Assembly: GCA_965199915.1 (NCBI GenBank) | Contig: OZ241348.1 | Location: 1,674,001 to 1,738,000, forward strand | From: VXYL01 sp965199915 | GTDB taxonomy: Bacteria > Pseudomonadota > Gammaproteobacteria > Pseudomonadales > Azotimanducaceae | Reading direction: 5' to 3' | Length of the DNA: 64,000 nucleotides | Part shown: positions 25,618 through 33,893 of the stretch, piece after piece | Layout: each line of letters begins with the position of its first letter | How positions within the stretch are numbered: position 1 is the stretch's first letter | The notes under the pieces: generated by a model | Seen by the model: only the letters and a program-made list of their open reading frames with translations | The model's database searches: none | What the model was told of the DNA's origin: nothing | Translations under genes and position numbers: made by a program

Positions 25618-26534
25618 GACCGGTCGTTCCACCCATAAAGAGTCAAGGAATTAAAACCAAGCTCGTGCCATGGATCAAAGCGCTGACGCCTAGGATCGAT
25701 GGACGCTGGATCGAACCTTTTCTGGGCACCGGAGTCGTGGCCTTCAACGCTGGGTTCGCGGACGCCCTCTTGGGTGACACCAATCCACACATCATACGCT
25801 TCTACACCGACATTCAGGATGGCACCATCTCTCCGCCCGTAGTGAGAGCCTATTTGGAACGGGAGGGCGAAGCTCTTCGTATTGCGGATCAAGATGGCTA
25901 CACCCACTTCAACTTCATCCGAGACCGCTTCAATCGTCACCACGACTCCCTTGACTTCCTCTTTCTGTCGAGGGCCGGTTTTAACGGCATGATGCGCTTT
26001 AACCGCAAAGGGTGTTGGAACATTCCATTCTGCAAGAAGCCGGAACGGTTTAGCCGGTCGTACATCACCAAGATCGTCAACCAAGTTCAAGATGTCGCTC
26101 GGGTCATCCGACCGTCTTGGCAATTCCGCAAGGCATCTTTTGAAGACACTATCGCAAGGGCCACGGCCGACGATCTTGTCTATTGCGACCCTCCCTATTG
26201 GGGCCGGCATGTGGACTACTACGGCGGCTGGGATGAGGCTGCGGAGAGGAGATTGTTTGACGCGCTGTGCTCTACGCGGGCTAAGTTCATCCTCTCTACA
26301 TGGCATCATAACGACTACAGAGAAAATGAAATGTTGAATCGCTACTGGCAACGTTTCAATGTAGTGACCAGAGACCACTTCTATCACTCCGGCGCGAAGC
26401 TAAGCAACCGCAAGGCCATCGTGGAGGCTCTCGTATTCAATTTCCACTCGGACATCAAATCACACAATTTCGGTGTCGGAACGAGACCAAAACAGAGTTT
26501 GTTGTTGGGAGAAGCTCTCGACCCAGTGGCATAG
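25614..26534 (+). CDS. DNA adenine methyltransferase, EcoRV-methylase-like
   Basis: A 306-residue alpha-class N6-adenine methyltransferase of the Dam/EcoRV group. The start VPPIKSQGIKTKLVPWI matches M.EcoRV closely. The AdoMet motif is WIEPFLGTGVVAFNAG (about 32-47) and the catalytic motif DLVYCDPPYWGRHVDYYGGW (about 187-206). FLFLSRAGFNGMMRFN and FILSTWHHNDYRENEM are also shared. It should protect GATATC sites. Its ATG overlaps the endonuclease stop (ATGA), the reverse of setups where the methylase is made first. Low GC matches the endonuclease. Confidence 0.92.
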   Translation: MRPVVPPIKSQGIKTKLVPWIKALTPRIDGRWIEPFLGTGVVAFNAGFADALLGDTNPHIIRFYTDIQDGTISPPVVRAYLEREGEALRIADQDGYTHFNFIRDRFNRHHDSLDFLFLSRAGFNGMMRFNRKGCWNIPFCKKPERFSRSYITKIVNQVQDVARVIRPSWQFRKASFEDTIARATADDLVYCDPPYWGRHVDYYGGWDEAAERRLFDALCSTRAKFILSTWHHNDYRENEMLNRYWQRFNVVTRDHFYHSGAKLSNRKAIVEALVFNFHSDIKSHNFGVGTRPKQSLLLGEALDPVA

Positions 26535-26559
26535 CGGCCAAATCGCCAGTAGTGCCGGA

Positions 26560-28278
26560 TTACGGGGTCTGCTCGGTCACTTCGCGCTCCCAATCCCGCC
26601 GCACGAGAATCGCCAAGCTCGCGAAAGGCGCCTCTTCCCGCGTCGTCTCCCGCGTCGTCGGCGCTGAGCGCTCGAGATTCGGTGGTCGATGGAACCACGC
26701 CACTCGCCACTGGCGGTGAAGCTCTTGCATCCAGCCGCGGACGCGGACGTGGTGCAACAGCCGGTTGTCCGCGAGAACCAAAGCGGCAGCGCTGCGTCCC
26801 GCGGCCGCGCTACGTTCCGTAGCGGCGGGCGATGCCGACAGGCCCAACGCGGCGCGCAGGCGCGCCGCGGCGGCAGCGGCGGATCCGTCGCCGGCCAACG
26901 TGTTGCCGATCCACGGCTGATCGAGCATGCGCAGCCACATCGGCGGGAATGTGAACGGCGGGTGCGATCTTGCCCCCAGATCAAGGACGTGGTAGCCGCA
27001 GATTCCGGTGAAGTCCAACACGGTGTCCTCCGCTCGCAGGCGCGTCAACCAACGAGCGGCGGCGTCTTTGCAATACGTCGCCGGCAAGGGCGAACGAGCT
27101 TCGCGCCACGGGTCCACCGGCAACGCGAGCAGCAAGCCCGCGAGCCCACCAACGCCCACTCGCAACACGCCAGGCGACACCCGCCGCCCACCGATGCGGT
27201 CCCAAACCCCAACGCCAAGCAACTTTGCGACCGCGACCGCGACGAGCAGTCCCGTCACGGGCGCCATCTCCACCCAGTACTCCGGCGGCGCCGGCGGTTT
27301 GACATAGGCCATCACCCCGAAACCGACCGCCAACGGCGCAGCGAGAAAAGGCGCAAACCGCAGCGCGGAACCGGCCCCGGCGGCGCGGCAAGCAGTGGGC
27401 AAACACGCCGCGCCGACAGCCAACACCGCGACGTGGAGCACCCCCCACGGCGCGTCCACCAGCAGCCGCCAGAGCGCCGCCGCGGAGAAGAAGTGGTAGC
27501 CGCCGCCGCGCATTTCCGCCACCGCGAATGGCGCGGCGAACACCGTGCGCGCGAACACGTCGAACGGCCCCCAGCACCAATACGCGGCGGTCACCACCAG
27601 CGACGGGGCGATCGCCGCCAGCAACCACGCCAGCCGCCGCGCCGGACGCAGGGGCCCTCCGAACAACGCCATGATTCCGAGCGAACCAGTCACAACCGCG
27701 GCGTGAACCATGACCCAAGGCAACGTGCCCGCCACCAGCGCGGAGAGCAGGTACGCGCCCCGCCGCCCGCGCCGGCCAGCGACCAGAAGAGCGAACGCCA
27801 GCACCGCCAGCGCCATGACGAAATGGTTGGGAAGCGCGCTCGCGTGCAGATCCGTGGCGTTGGCGGTGGCCAATAGCGCGATCGCGCCCACCGCCGCCGC
27901 CAACGCGCCAACGCCACGTTGGAACAAACAGAAGAAGAGGTAGGCCGCCAGCGCTTGGGCGAGCCAGGCAAGCATGCGCAGCAGCGCGACGGCGCCGGTG
28001 GCGTCATCCGCAAACGCCGATGGCAGGGCGATCAGATAGGCCAGCGGGGGCCGCACATCCCAATACTCGGCATACGGAAACGACCCGTCGCGCAGGACCT
28101 GGCCCATGCGCAACAAACTGAACTCGTCCGCGCCGACGCCGACGAACAATTGGCGCAGCAGCACCGAGGCGAGAACCACGAACGGAAACGCGGCCACCGC
28201 CGGCCGCACCCGCCAACGGCTCGCTTGCGAGACGCCCCCTCGCGGCAAAGACATCAACCCTTCGCACCGTTTCGCCAT
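26560..28278 (-). CDS. Polytopic membrane protein, GT39/ArnT-like glycosyltransferase
   Basis: A 572-residue protein with about eleven hydrophobic segments. Early loop motifs VGADEFSLLRMGQVLRDG and FPYAEYWDVRPPLAYLIA fit the first periplasmic loop of GT-C glycosyltransferases, where Asp/Glu in D-E-F and D-x-R-P act. The C-terminal soluble part (about residues 400-572) has GICGYHVLDLGARSHPP and ALVLADNRLLHHVRVRGW, as in other dolichyl- or undecaprenyl-sugar transferases. The N-terminus contains LPRGGVSQASRW, coded by a palindromic element that recurs at 30496. ATG 28254 is an alternative start. Donor and acceptor are unknown. Confidence 0.72.
   Translation of the reverse strand: MAKRCEGLMSLPRGGVSQASRWRVRPAVAAFPFVVLASVLLRQLFVGVGADEFSLLRMGQVLRDGSFPYAEYWDVRPPLAYLIALPSAFADDATGAVALLRMLAWLAQALAAYLFFCLFQRGVGALAAAVGAIALLATANATDLHASALPNHFVMALAVLAFALLVAGRRGRRGAYLLSALVAGTLPWVMVHAAVVTGSLGIMALFGGPLRPARRLAWLLAAIAPSLVVTAAYWCWGPFDVFARTVFAAPFAVAEMRGGGYHFFSAAALWRLLVDAPWGVLHVAVLAVGAACLPTACRAAGAGSALRFAPFLAAPLAVGFGVMAYVKPPAPPEYWVEMAPVTGLLVAVAVAKLLGVGVWDRIGGRRVSPGVLRVGVGGLAGLLLALPVDPWREARSPLPATYCKDAAARWLTRLRAEDTVLDFTGICGYHVLDLGARSHPPFTFPPMWLRMLDQPWIGNTLAGDGSAAAAAARLRAALGLSASPAATERSAAAGRSAAALVLADNRLLHHVRVRGWMQELHRQWRVAWFHRPPNLERSAPTTRETTREEAPFASLAILVRRDWEREVTEQTP
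28217..28243. repeat. Short palindromic element, copy 1
   Basis: A 27-bp unit with GCTCGC and TGCGAGA arms followed by CGCCCCCTCGC. It is 26/27 identical to 30496-30522. Here it codes, on the minus strand, part of the N-terminus of the membrane glycosyltransferase. Confidence 0.55.
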
Positions 28279-28358
28279 TTGGTGGTGTGCCGCGCCAATT
28301 GCCGACAGCGCGGATGGCGTGCGACCACAACACCCGGCGGCAGTGTGTTGGAGGCGCG

Positions 28359-29414
28359 ATGCTATACCATTGCGGCATGGATCGCGTCCTCGAAGTTGGC
28401 GGCTACGCGGCGGGGTTCTGCGGGCGCTTGTTCGCCCAATGCGGCGCGGAGGTGGCGCATGTGGAAGCAGCGCCGGCCGCGCCGGCGTGGGTCGGCGACG
28501 AGGCCATGGATCTCCACCTGCATGGCGGAAAACGCCGCCTGCGAATCGAAGACGCGGGCCTGATTGCCGAACTTGCCGACCGCGCGGACGTCGCGATCGC
28601 CCAAGCCGAAACCGCCGATGCCCTGGCGGCGCTGGGCTTCGACAATTGGCGAACGCCCGTGAAAGTGGCCATCACGCCGTTCGGGCGCACCGGCCCGAAA
28701 CGCAACTGGCGCGCCACCAACCACACGCTGTTGGCGATGGGCGGCTACACCTACCTGATGGGCGATCCGGAGCGCGCGCCGCTGTCGCTGCCCGGCCACT
28801 ATCCGGAGTACCAAAGCGCGGGCTTCGCGTTCGCCGCCGCCAACGCCTGCCGGCTCGCTGGCGAAAGCAAGGCCATCGACATCGGCATGTTGGAGGTGGT
28901 GATGGCGCTCAGCCAGTTCACCACCGTGCTGTGGCACTGCGCCGGCGTCATCCGCTCGCGCCATGGCAACGACTTCTGGTCGGTGGTGCCCACCAACATG
29001 TTCCGCTGCGCGGACGGCTGGGTGTACATGAACATCGTGCCCATGTTCTGGGATGGGTTCACGGTGTTCCTCGGCCAGCCCGAACTCGCCTTGGACGAGC
29101 GCTTCGCCAGCAACGAGGCGCGCATGCGGCACCGCGACGCCCTGCACGATCTGATACGCGAAGCCCTCGCTCCGCGGGACAAGGCGGACATCGCCGCGGC
29201 CGCCGAAGCGTGCCGGATCCCGCTCGGCGTGGTGCAGTCCTTTGACGAGGTGCTGGCGGACCCGCACTTGCAAGGGCGCGGGATGTGGCAAGCGGTCGCC
29301 ACCGCTGATGGTCGCCGCGCTGTGCGCTCGCCGCGGCCGCCGTGGCGCGTGGACGACGCGCCTTGGCCGGCGCTTGCGGTCTCCCCGGCGGTGACAGCCA
29401 GCGCGGAACCGTAA
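28359..29414 (+). CDS. CaiB/BaiF CoA-transferase family III protein
   Basis: A 351-residue class III CoA-transferase-like protein. ATG 28359 follows GGAGGCGCG. Visible family features are VLEVGGYAAGFCGRLFAQCGAEV, TPFGRTGPKRNW, GDPERAPLSLPGHYPEYQS, DIGMLEVVMAL and VPTNMFRCADGWVYMNIVP. It is shorter than the usual 400 residues and its N-terminus is compact (HVEA instead of the typical KIE-P segment). The next gene is a second CoA-transferase 13 bases away, so the two may form one heteromer or act in one pathway. The acyl substrate is unknown. Confidence 0.85.
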   Translation: MLYHCGMDRVLEVGGYAAGFCGRLFAQCGAEVAHVEAAPAAPAWVGDEAMDLHLHGGKRRLRIEDAGLIAELADRADVAIAQAETADALAALGFDNWRTPVKVAITPFGRTGPKRNWRATNHTLLAMGGYTYLMGDPERAPLSLPGHYPEYQSAGFAFAAANACRLAGESKAIDIGMLEVVMALSQFTTVLWHCAGVIRSRHGNDFWSVVPTNMFRCADGWVYMNIVPMFWDGFTVFLGQPELALDERFASNEARMRHRDALHDLIREALAPRDKADIAAAAEACRIPLGVVQSFDEVLADPHLQGRGMWQAVATADGRRAVRSPRPPWRVDDAPWPALAVSPAVTASAEP

Positions 29415-29427
29415 AACGCGAACTCGA

Positions 29428-30717
29428 ATGGCGGACGGCCCGCTGCGCGGCGCGCGCATCCTCGACCTCACGCACGTTTGGGCCGGCCCGCTCGCCACCC
29501 GCATCCTCGCCGATCTCGGCGCCCGCGTGGTGAAGATCGAAGCGCCCATGGGCCGCGGCCCCCGCGACTACCGCGGCGGCTTGCCCATTGGCGGCTGGCT
29601 GGGCGGCGCGCAGCCGGCGGAACCGTGGAACGCCAACGCCGTGTTCGTCAAGTTGCAACGCAACAAGGGCAGCGTGGCATTGGACTTGAAGGCGCCGGCG
29701 GGCCGCGAGACGTTTCTCGAACTTGCCGCCGTCGCCGACGTGGTGATGGAGAACTTCAGCGCCCGCGCCATGCCCGATCTCGGCCTTGATTACGAGGATG
29801 TCGCCAAGGTGAACGCGCGCATCGTCTACGTCTCCATGCCCGGCTTCGGCAAGAGCGGCCCCTACCGGGACCGCGTGGCGTTCGGCCCCACCGCGGAGTC
29901 GATGTCCGGCCTCGCCACGGTGATGGGCTACGGCCCGGAGGAACCGCGCAACACCACCATGGCGCTCATGGATCCCATCGCCGCGGTGGGCACCGCGGCG
30001 GCGGTGGTGGACGCGCTGCGCCGGCGCGAGCGCACGGGCAAGGGGATGCGCGTGGAGCTCTCGCTGCACGAAGGCGGCGTGGCGTTCTGCGCCCCGTGGC
30101 TGGTGGAGGCGCAGCTGGGCAGCACCGCGGCGCGGCGCGGCAATCGGCACCCGCGCATGTCGCCCCACGGCGTCTACCCCTGCGCCGGCGACGACGAGTG
30201 GGTGGCCATCGCCTGCCCTGACGACGCGGACTGGCAAGCGCTGTGCGGTTTGGTTGGCGGGTTGCCGCCCGACGCCGACCTCGCGTGGCGCCAAAACCAC
30301 GAAGACCGCATCGACGCCGCCATCGCCGCGTGGACGCGCCCACACGCCAAACAGCAAGCCGCCGCCAAGATGCAGGCCGCCGGCGTGCCCGCCGGGCCGG
30401 TGAACACCACCCCAGACATGACCGCCGACCCCCAAGTGCGCGCGCGGGGATTTTTCGTGGCGCTAGAGCCCTCAGCCGGGGTGCGCGAGGGGGAGCGGCT
30501 CGCCTGCGAGACGCCCCCTCGCATGAAAGCACCGGATTTCACCCCCATGCCGGGCAATCCGATCAAGATGGCGGGCACGAGCAGCGGGGATTGGACGCCA
30601 TGCCCCCGCCTCGGCGCCGACAACCGCGCCGTCTTGAAGGACTGGCTGAACTACGACGACGACCGCATCGACGCGCTGGAAGCGGCCGGCGTATTGGTGG
30701 ACAAGCCGCCGAAATAA
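29428..30717 (+). CDS. CaiB/BaiF CoA-transferase family III protein
   Basis: A 429-residue class III CoA-transferase. It starts LRGARILDLTHVWAGPLATR, with VVKIEAPMGRGPRDYRGG, RNKGSVALDLKAPAGR and VENFS-like VMENFSARAMPDLGLDYE. The catalytic Asp is residue 182 in MALMDPIAAVG. The segment GVREGERLACETPPRMKAP (about residues 352-370) is coded by the second copy of a palindromic element and looks like an in-frame insertion before the C-terminal domain. It transfers CoA between carboxylic acids; substrate unknown. Confidence 0.9.
   Translation: MADGPLRGARILDLTHVWAGPLATRILADLGARVVKIEAPMGRGPRDYRGGLPIGGWLGGAQPAEPWNANAVFVKLQRNKGSVALDLKAPAGRETFLELAAVADVVMENFSARAMPDLGLDYEDVAKVNARIVYVSMPGFGKSGPYRDRVAFGPTAESMSGLATVMGYGPEEPRNTTMALMDPIAAVGTAAAVVDALRRRERTGKGMRVELSLHEGGVAFCAPWLVEAQLGSTAARRGNRHPRMSPHGVYPCAGDDEWVAIACPDDADWQALCGLVGGLPPDADLAWRQNHEDRIDAAIAAWTRPHAKQQAAAKMQAAGVPAGPVNTTPDMTADPQVRARGFFVALEPSAGVREGERLACETPPRMKAPDFTPMPGNPIKMAGTSSGDWTPCPRLGADNRAVLKDWLNYDDDRIDALEAAGVLVDKPPK
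30496..30522. repeat. Short palindromic element, copy 2
   Basis: Second copy of the 27-bp unit at 28217, in the same orientation and one base different, here read in frame as LACETPPR inside the CoA-transferase. Confidence 0.55.
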
Positions 30718-30849
30718 GGCGCCGCGGCACGGTTTTGCCACACACTGGGGATCGGCACTCTACTGCCAAGAAAAGCCTGCCCCGCGTAAGGTTCGCGTAA
30801 GCATTCTGTTCTACACTTGCCGGTTCTTGGCAGATTGGACATCCATCAG

Positions 30850-33660
30850 ATGAGCGCGAACCGAACCTTGGCGGCCTTGGTTGCCGCGGCGCTGCTTGGT
30901 GCGCTGGGCGCCTGCGGCAGCTTGTCCGGCCCGGCGGCAACGCCAGTCGCGGCCTCCACCCTCGCTCCAGCGGCGGCGCCAGTGGCGAAGGCCGAGATGG
31001 TGGCCTCCGTGGAGGGCATCACGGAGCACCGGCTGCCGAACGGCCTGCGCGTCCTGCTCTTCCCGGACCAAAGCAAACAGCAGATCACCGTGAACATCAC
31101 CTATCTGGTGGGCTCCCGACACGAAGGCTACGGCGAGACCGGCATGGCGCACCTGCTGGAGCACTTGGTCTTCAAGGGCTCCACCAACCACCCCAACATC
31201 GACGACGAGCTCTCCGAACGCGGCGCCTTTGCAAACGGCACCACCTGGTTCGACCGCACCAACTACTACGAGACCTTCCCGGCCAACGAGGACAACCTGC
31301 GCTGGGCGCTGGATTTGGAATCGGACCGGATGGTCAATTCGTTCATCGCCGTCGAGGATCTCGCCTCCGAGATGACCGTGGTGCGCAACGAGTGGGAGAG
31401 CGGCGAGAACAGCCCGTCGAGCGTGTTGATGGATCGGGTGATGTCCGCCGCCTACCTGTGGCACAACTACGGCAACACCACCATCGGCGCGCGCTCGGAC
31501 ATCGAGAACGTGCCCATCGAGCGGCTGCGGGATTTCTACCGCAAGTACTACCAGCCGGACAACGCCGTGCTGGTGGTCGCCGGCCGTTTCGACCCGGAGC
31601 GCGCGGTGGCCATGATCGAAGAGACCTTCGGCGCCATCCCCCGTCCCGAGCGCACCGGCGCCAACACGCTGTTTCCCACCTACACGGCGGAGCCCGCGCA
31701 GGACGGCGAGCGTTCGGTCACCTTGCGGCGCGTGGGCGACACGCAGCTGGTGATGGCCGTCTACCACATGCCGGCCGGTTCGCACGAGGAGTTCGCGGCG
31801 GTGGACGTGCTGGCCCACCTGCTCAACACGGAACCCGCCGGCCGCCTCTACAAGAACGTGGTGGAGCCGGGCCTCGCGGCATCCACCTCGGTGTTCACGC
31901 TTCAGCTCGGCGAACCGGGCGTGATGCTGGTGCGCACCGAGGTGCGCAAAGAGGATTCGTTGGCGGACGCCGAGGCGGCGGTGTTGTCCACCTTGCACGG
32001 CTTCGCGGACGCGCCGCCCACCGCCGAGGAGGTGAACCGCGCCAAGACCGAGTTCGCCGCCAATTTCGAGCTGGCGTTCAACAATCCCCAGTCCATCGGC
32101 CTGCAGCTGAGCGAATGGGCGGCGATGGGCGATTGGCGCCTCATGTTTCTGCACCGGGACCGCGTCGAGAAGGTGACGCCGGAGGACGTGCTCGCCGCCG
32201 CGCAGGCGTATCTCATCGAGTCCAACCGCACGCTCGGCTACTTCTACCCGAGCGAGGAGACGCCCCCGCGCGCCGAGATTCCGCCGCCGCCGGACGTCGC
32301 CGCCTTGGTGGCGGACTACCGCGGCCGCGAAGCGGTGGCGCAAGGCGAAGCGTTCGACCCCACGCCGGCGAACATCGAGAACCGCACGCGCAAGGTGACG
32401 CTTGCGAACGGCGTGCAGGTGGCGCTGATGCCGAAGGCCAACCGCGGCGCCGCGGTGAACTTGAGCGCCGCCTTTCGCCACGGCACCGAGGAGGCCCTCG
32501 CCGGCAAGGGCATCGCGGCCTCCTACGCCGGCGCCATGCTGATGCGCGGCACCAAGAAGCGTTCGCGGCAAGAGCTATTCGACGAGATGGACCGGCTGAA
32601 AATCCGCGGCGGTTTGGGCGGCGGCGTGCTGAGCGTCTCCGGCAGCGCGTTCACCGTGCGCGAAAACCTGCCGGCGGCGTTGCGCCTGTTCGGCGAAATC
32701 CTGCGCGAACCGGCGTTCGACGAGGCCGAATTCGAGCTCTTGCGCGAGGAGCGTCTGGCCAACTTGGAAGCGCAGCGATCGGAACCGCAATCCTTGGTGG
32801 TGAACGCGCGCGAGCGGCACCGCAACGCCCACTACGACGACGACCACGTGTTCTACGTGCCCACCATCGATGAGCAGATCGAACGCGAGACGGCGGTGAC
32901 GCTGGACGAGGCGCGCGACTTCTGGGCGTCTTTCCACGGCGCGGAAGGCGGCACCGTCGCCATCGTGGGCGACTTCGACCCGGACGAGATTCTGCCGGTG
33001 CTCGAGGAGGCGCTCGGCGGCTGGAGCGCGAAAGAGCGGTACGTTCGCGTGGATCGGCCCTTCGCGCCGGCGACGCCGGTGGCGCAAGACATCGAAACCC
33101 CGGACAAGGCGAACGCCGTGATGTTCGCCATGCAGCCCATCCAAATGCGCGACGACCATGCGGACTTTCCAGCGTTGGCGCTCGCCAACTACATGCTCGG
33201 CGGCGGCTTTCTGAACTCGCGGCTCGCCACCCGCATCCGCCAGAAGGACGGCCTTTCCTACGGCGTCGGCTCGGCGTTCTCGGCGCACCCCATCGACGAG
33301 ACGGCGCTGTTCAACGCCTACGCCATCTTCGGGCCGGAGAACGCCAACAAGGTGGTTGCCGCCTTCAAGGAGGAGATCGCGCGCGCCTTGGAATCCGGCT
33401 TCACGCCGGAGGAGGTGGCGGCGGCCAAGCGCGGGTTCTTGGACGGCGCGCAAAACGGCCGCGCCAACGACGGCGCCGTGGCCGCGCAGCTTTCCAGCAA
33501 CCTGTTCTTCAACCGCACGATGGCGTTCGTGGAGGCGCGGGAGGAGGCGATAGCGGCGCTGACGCCGGAGCAGATCCACGCCGCGCTGAAGCGCCACCTG
33601 GACTTGGCGAAGATGTCGATCTTCCGCGGCGGAGATTTCGCCAACAAGCTGGCGGACTAA
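30850..33660 (+). CDS. M16-family zinc metallopeptidase, lipoprotein with two M16 modules
   Basis: A 936-residue pitrilysin-type protein. The N-terminus carries a lipoprotein signal with lipobox LGAC (LLGALGACGSL), so it should be anchored in the envelope. The first M16 module has the inverted zinc motif HLLEH (residues 101-105) with Glu in LDLESDRM further on. A middle domain follows (SFTGAP-like EETPPRAEIPPPPDV linker). The second half (about 500-936) repeats the fold without HxxEH (FRHGTEEALAGKGIAASYA) and contains RQKDGLSYGVGSAFS, the substrate-binding Arg-Tyr region. It degrades peptides in the periplasm. ATG 30850 begins the signal peptide. Confidence 0.92.
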   Translation: MSANRTLAALVAAALLGALGACGSLSGPAATPVAASTLAPAAAPVAKAEMVASVEGITEHRLPNGLRVLLFPDQSKQQITVNITYLVGSRHEGYGETGMAHLLEHLVFKGSTNHPNIDDELSERGAFANGTTWFDRTNYYETFPANEDNLRWALDLESDRMVNSFIAVEDLASEMTVVRNEWESGENSPSSVLMDRVMSAAYLWHNYGNTTIGARSDIENVPIERLRDFYRKYYQPDNAVLVVAGRFDPERAVAMIEETFGAIPRPERTGANTLFPTYTAEPAQDGERSVTLRRVGDTQLVMAVYHMPAGSHEEFAAVDVLAHLLNTEPAGRLYKNVVEPGLAASTSVFTLQLGEPGVMLVRTEVRKEDSLADAEAAVLSTLHGFADAPPTAEEVNRAKTEFAANFELAFNNPQSIGLQLSEWAAMGDWRLMFLHRDRVEKVTPEDVLAAAQAYLIESNRTLGYFYPSEETPPRAEIPPPPDVAALVADYRGREAVAQGEAFDPTPANIENRTRKVTLANGVQVALMPKANRGAAVNLSAAFRHGTEEALAGKGIAASYAGAMLMRGTKKRSRQELFDEMDRLKIRGGLGGGVLSVSGSAFTVRENLPAALRLFGEILREPAFDEAEFELLREERLANLEAQRSEPQSLVVNARERHRNAHYDDDHVFYVPTIDEQIERETAVTLDEARDFWASFHGAEGGTVAIVGDFDPDEILPVLEEALGGWSAKERYVRVDRPFAPATPVAQDIETPDKANAVMFAMQPIQMRDDHADFPALALANYMLGGGFLNSRLATRIRQKDGLSYGVGSAFSAHPIDETALFNAYAIFGPENANKVVAAFKEEIARALESGFTPEEVAAAKRGFLDGAQNGRANDGAVAAQLSSNLFFNRTMAFVEAREEAIAALTPEQIHAALKRHLDLAKMSIFRGGDFANKLAD

Positions 33661-33696
33661 CGGGCGTCCCAAGCAAACGCGCGTTCGAGTGCGGCG

Positions 33697-33727
33697 AGGG
33701 CCGCCGTCGGAAATCGGCGGCGGCCTT
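33697..33727 (+). terminator. Strong hairpin after the M16 peptidase gene
   Basis: GGCCGCCGTCG and CGGCGGCGGCC pair over 11 bp (one G-T pair) around loop GAAAT, extended by AG/TT. It starts 37 bases after the stop. There is no T-run, so intrinsic termination is uncertain. Confidence 0.45.
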
Positions 33728-33776
33728 GAGGCGTCTCGTTCGACACTGCTACGGTGGAGCGGTTCGGCTAGAGGGG

Positions 33777-33821
33777 CGGACGTGCCGGACGTGCCGGACG
33801 TGCCGGACGTGCCGGACGTGC
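33777..33821 (+). repeat. Perfect 9-bp tandem repeat, five copies
   Basis: CGGACGTGC is repeated five times without change, ending 72 bases before the SIR2/STAND gene. In one plus frame it would read a Pro-Asp-Val repeat, but no gene uses it. It may vary in copy number by slippage and lies in the promoter region of the defence-like operon. Confidence 0.85.
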
Positions 33822-33893
33822 CCAGCGCCAACTGCGGGGCGACATGGGCTGTGATATGGTGGCTGTGTAGAAGCGTCCGGCAGCGTAAGACCG

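Noticed and set aside
32250..32285. ETPPRAE in the M16 peptidase as a third copy of the palindromic coding element
   Set aside because: The segment is the normal inter-domain linker of M16 proteins and matches the 27-bp unit only in GAGACGCCCCC.
30811..32571. Long minus-strand frame opposite the M16 peptidase gene
   Set aside because: The plus strand carries a full lipoprotein signal, HxxEH motif and second M16 module; the antisense frame has none.
33777..33821. Tandem repeat considered as a CRISPR array
   Set aside because: Units are 9 bp with no spacers, and no cas genes are nearby.
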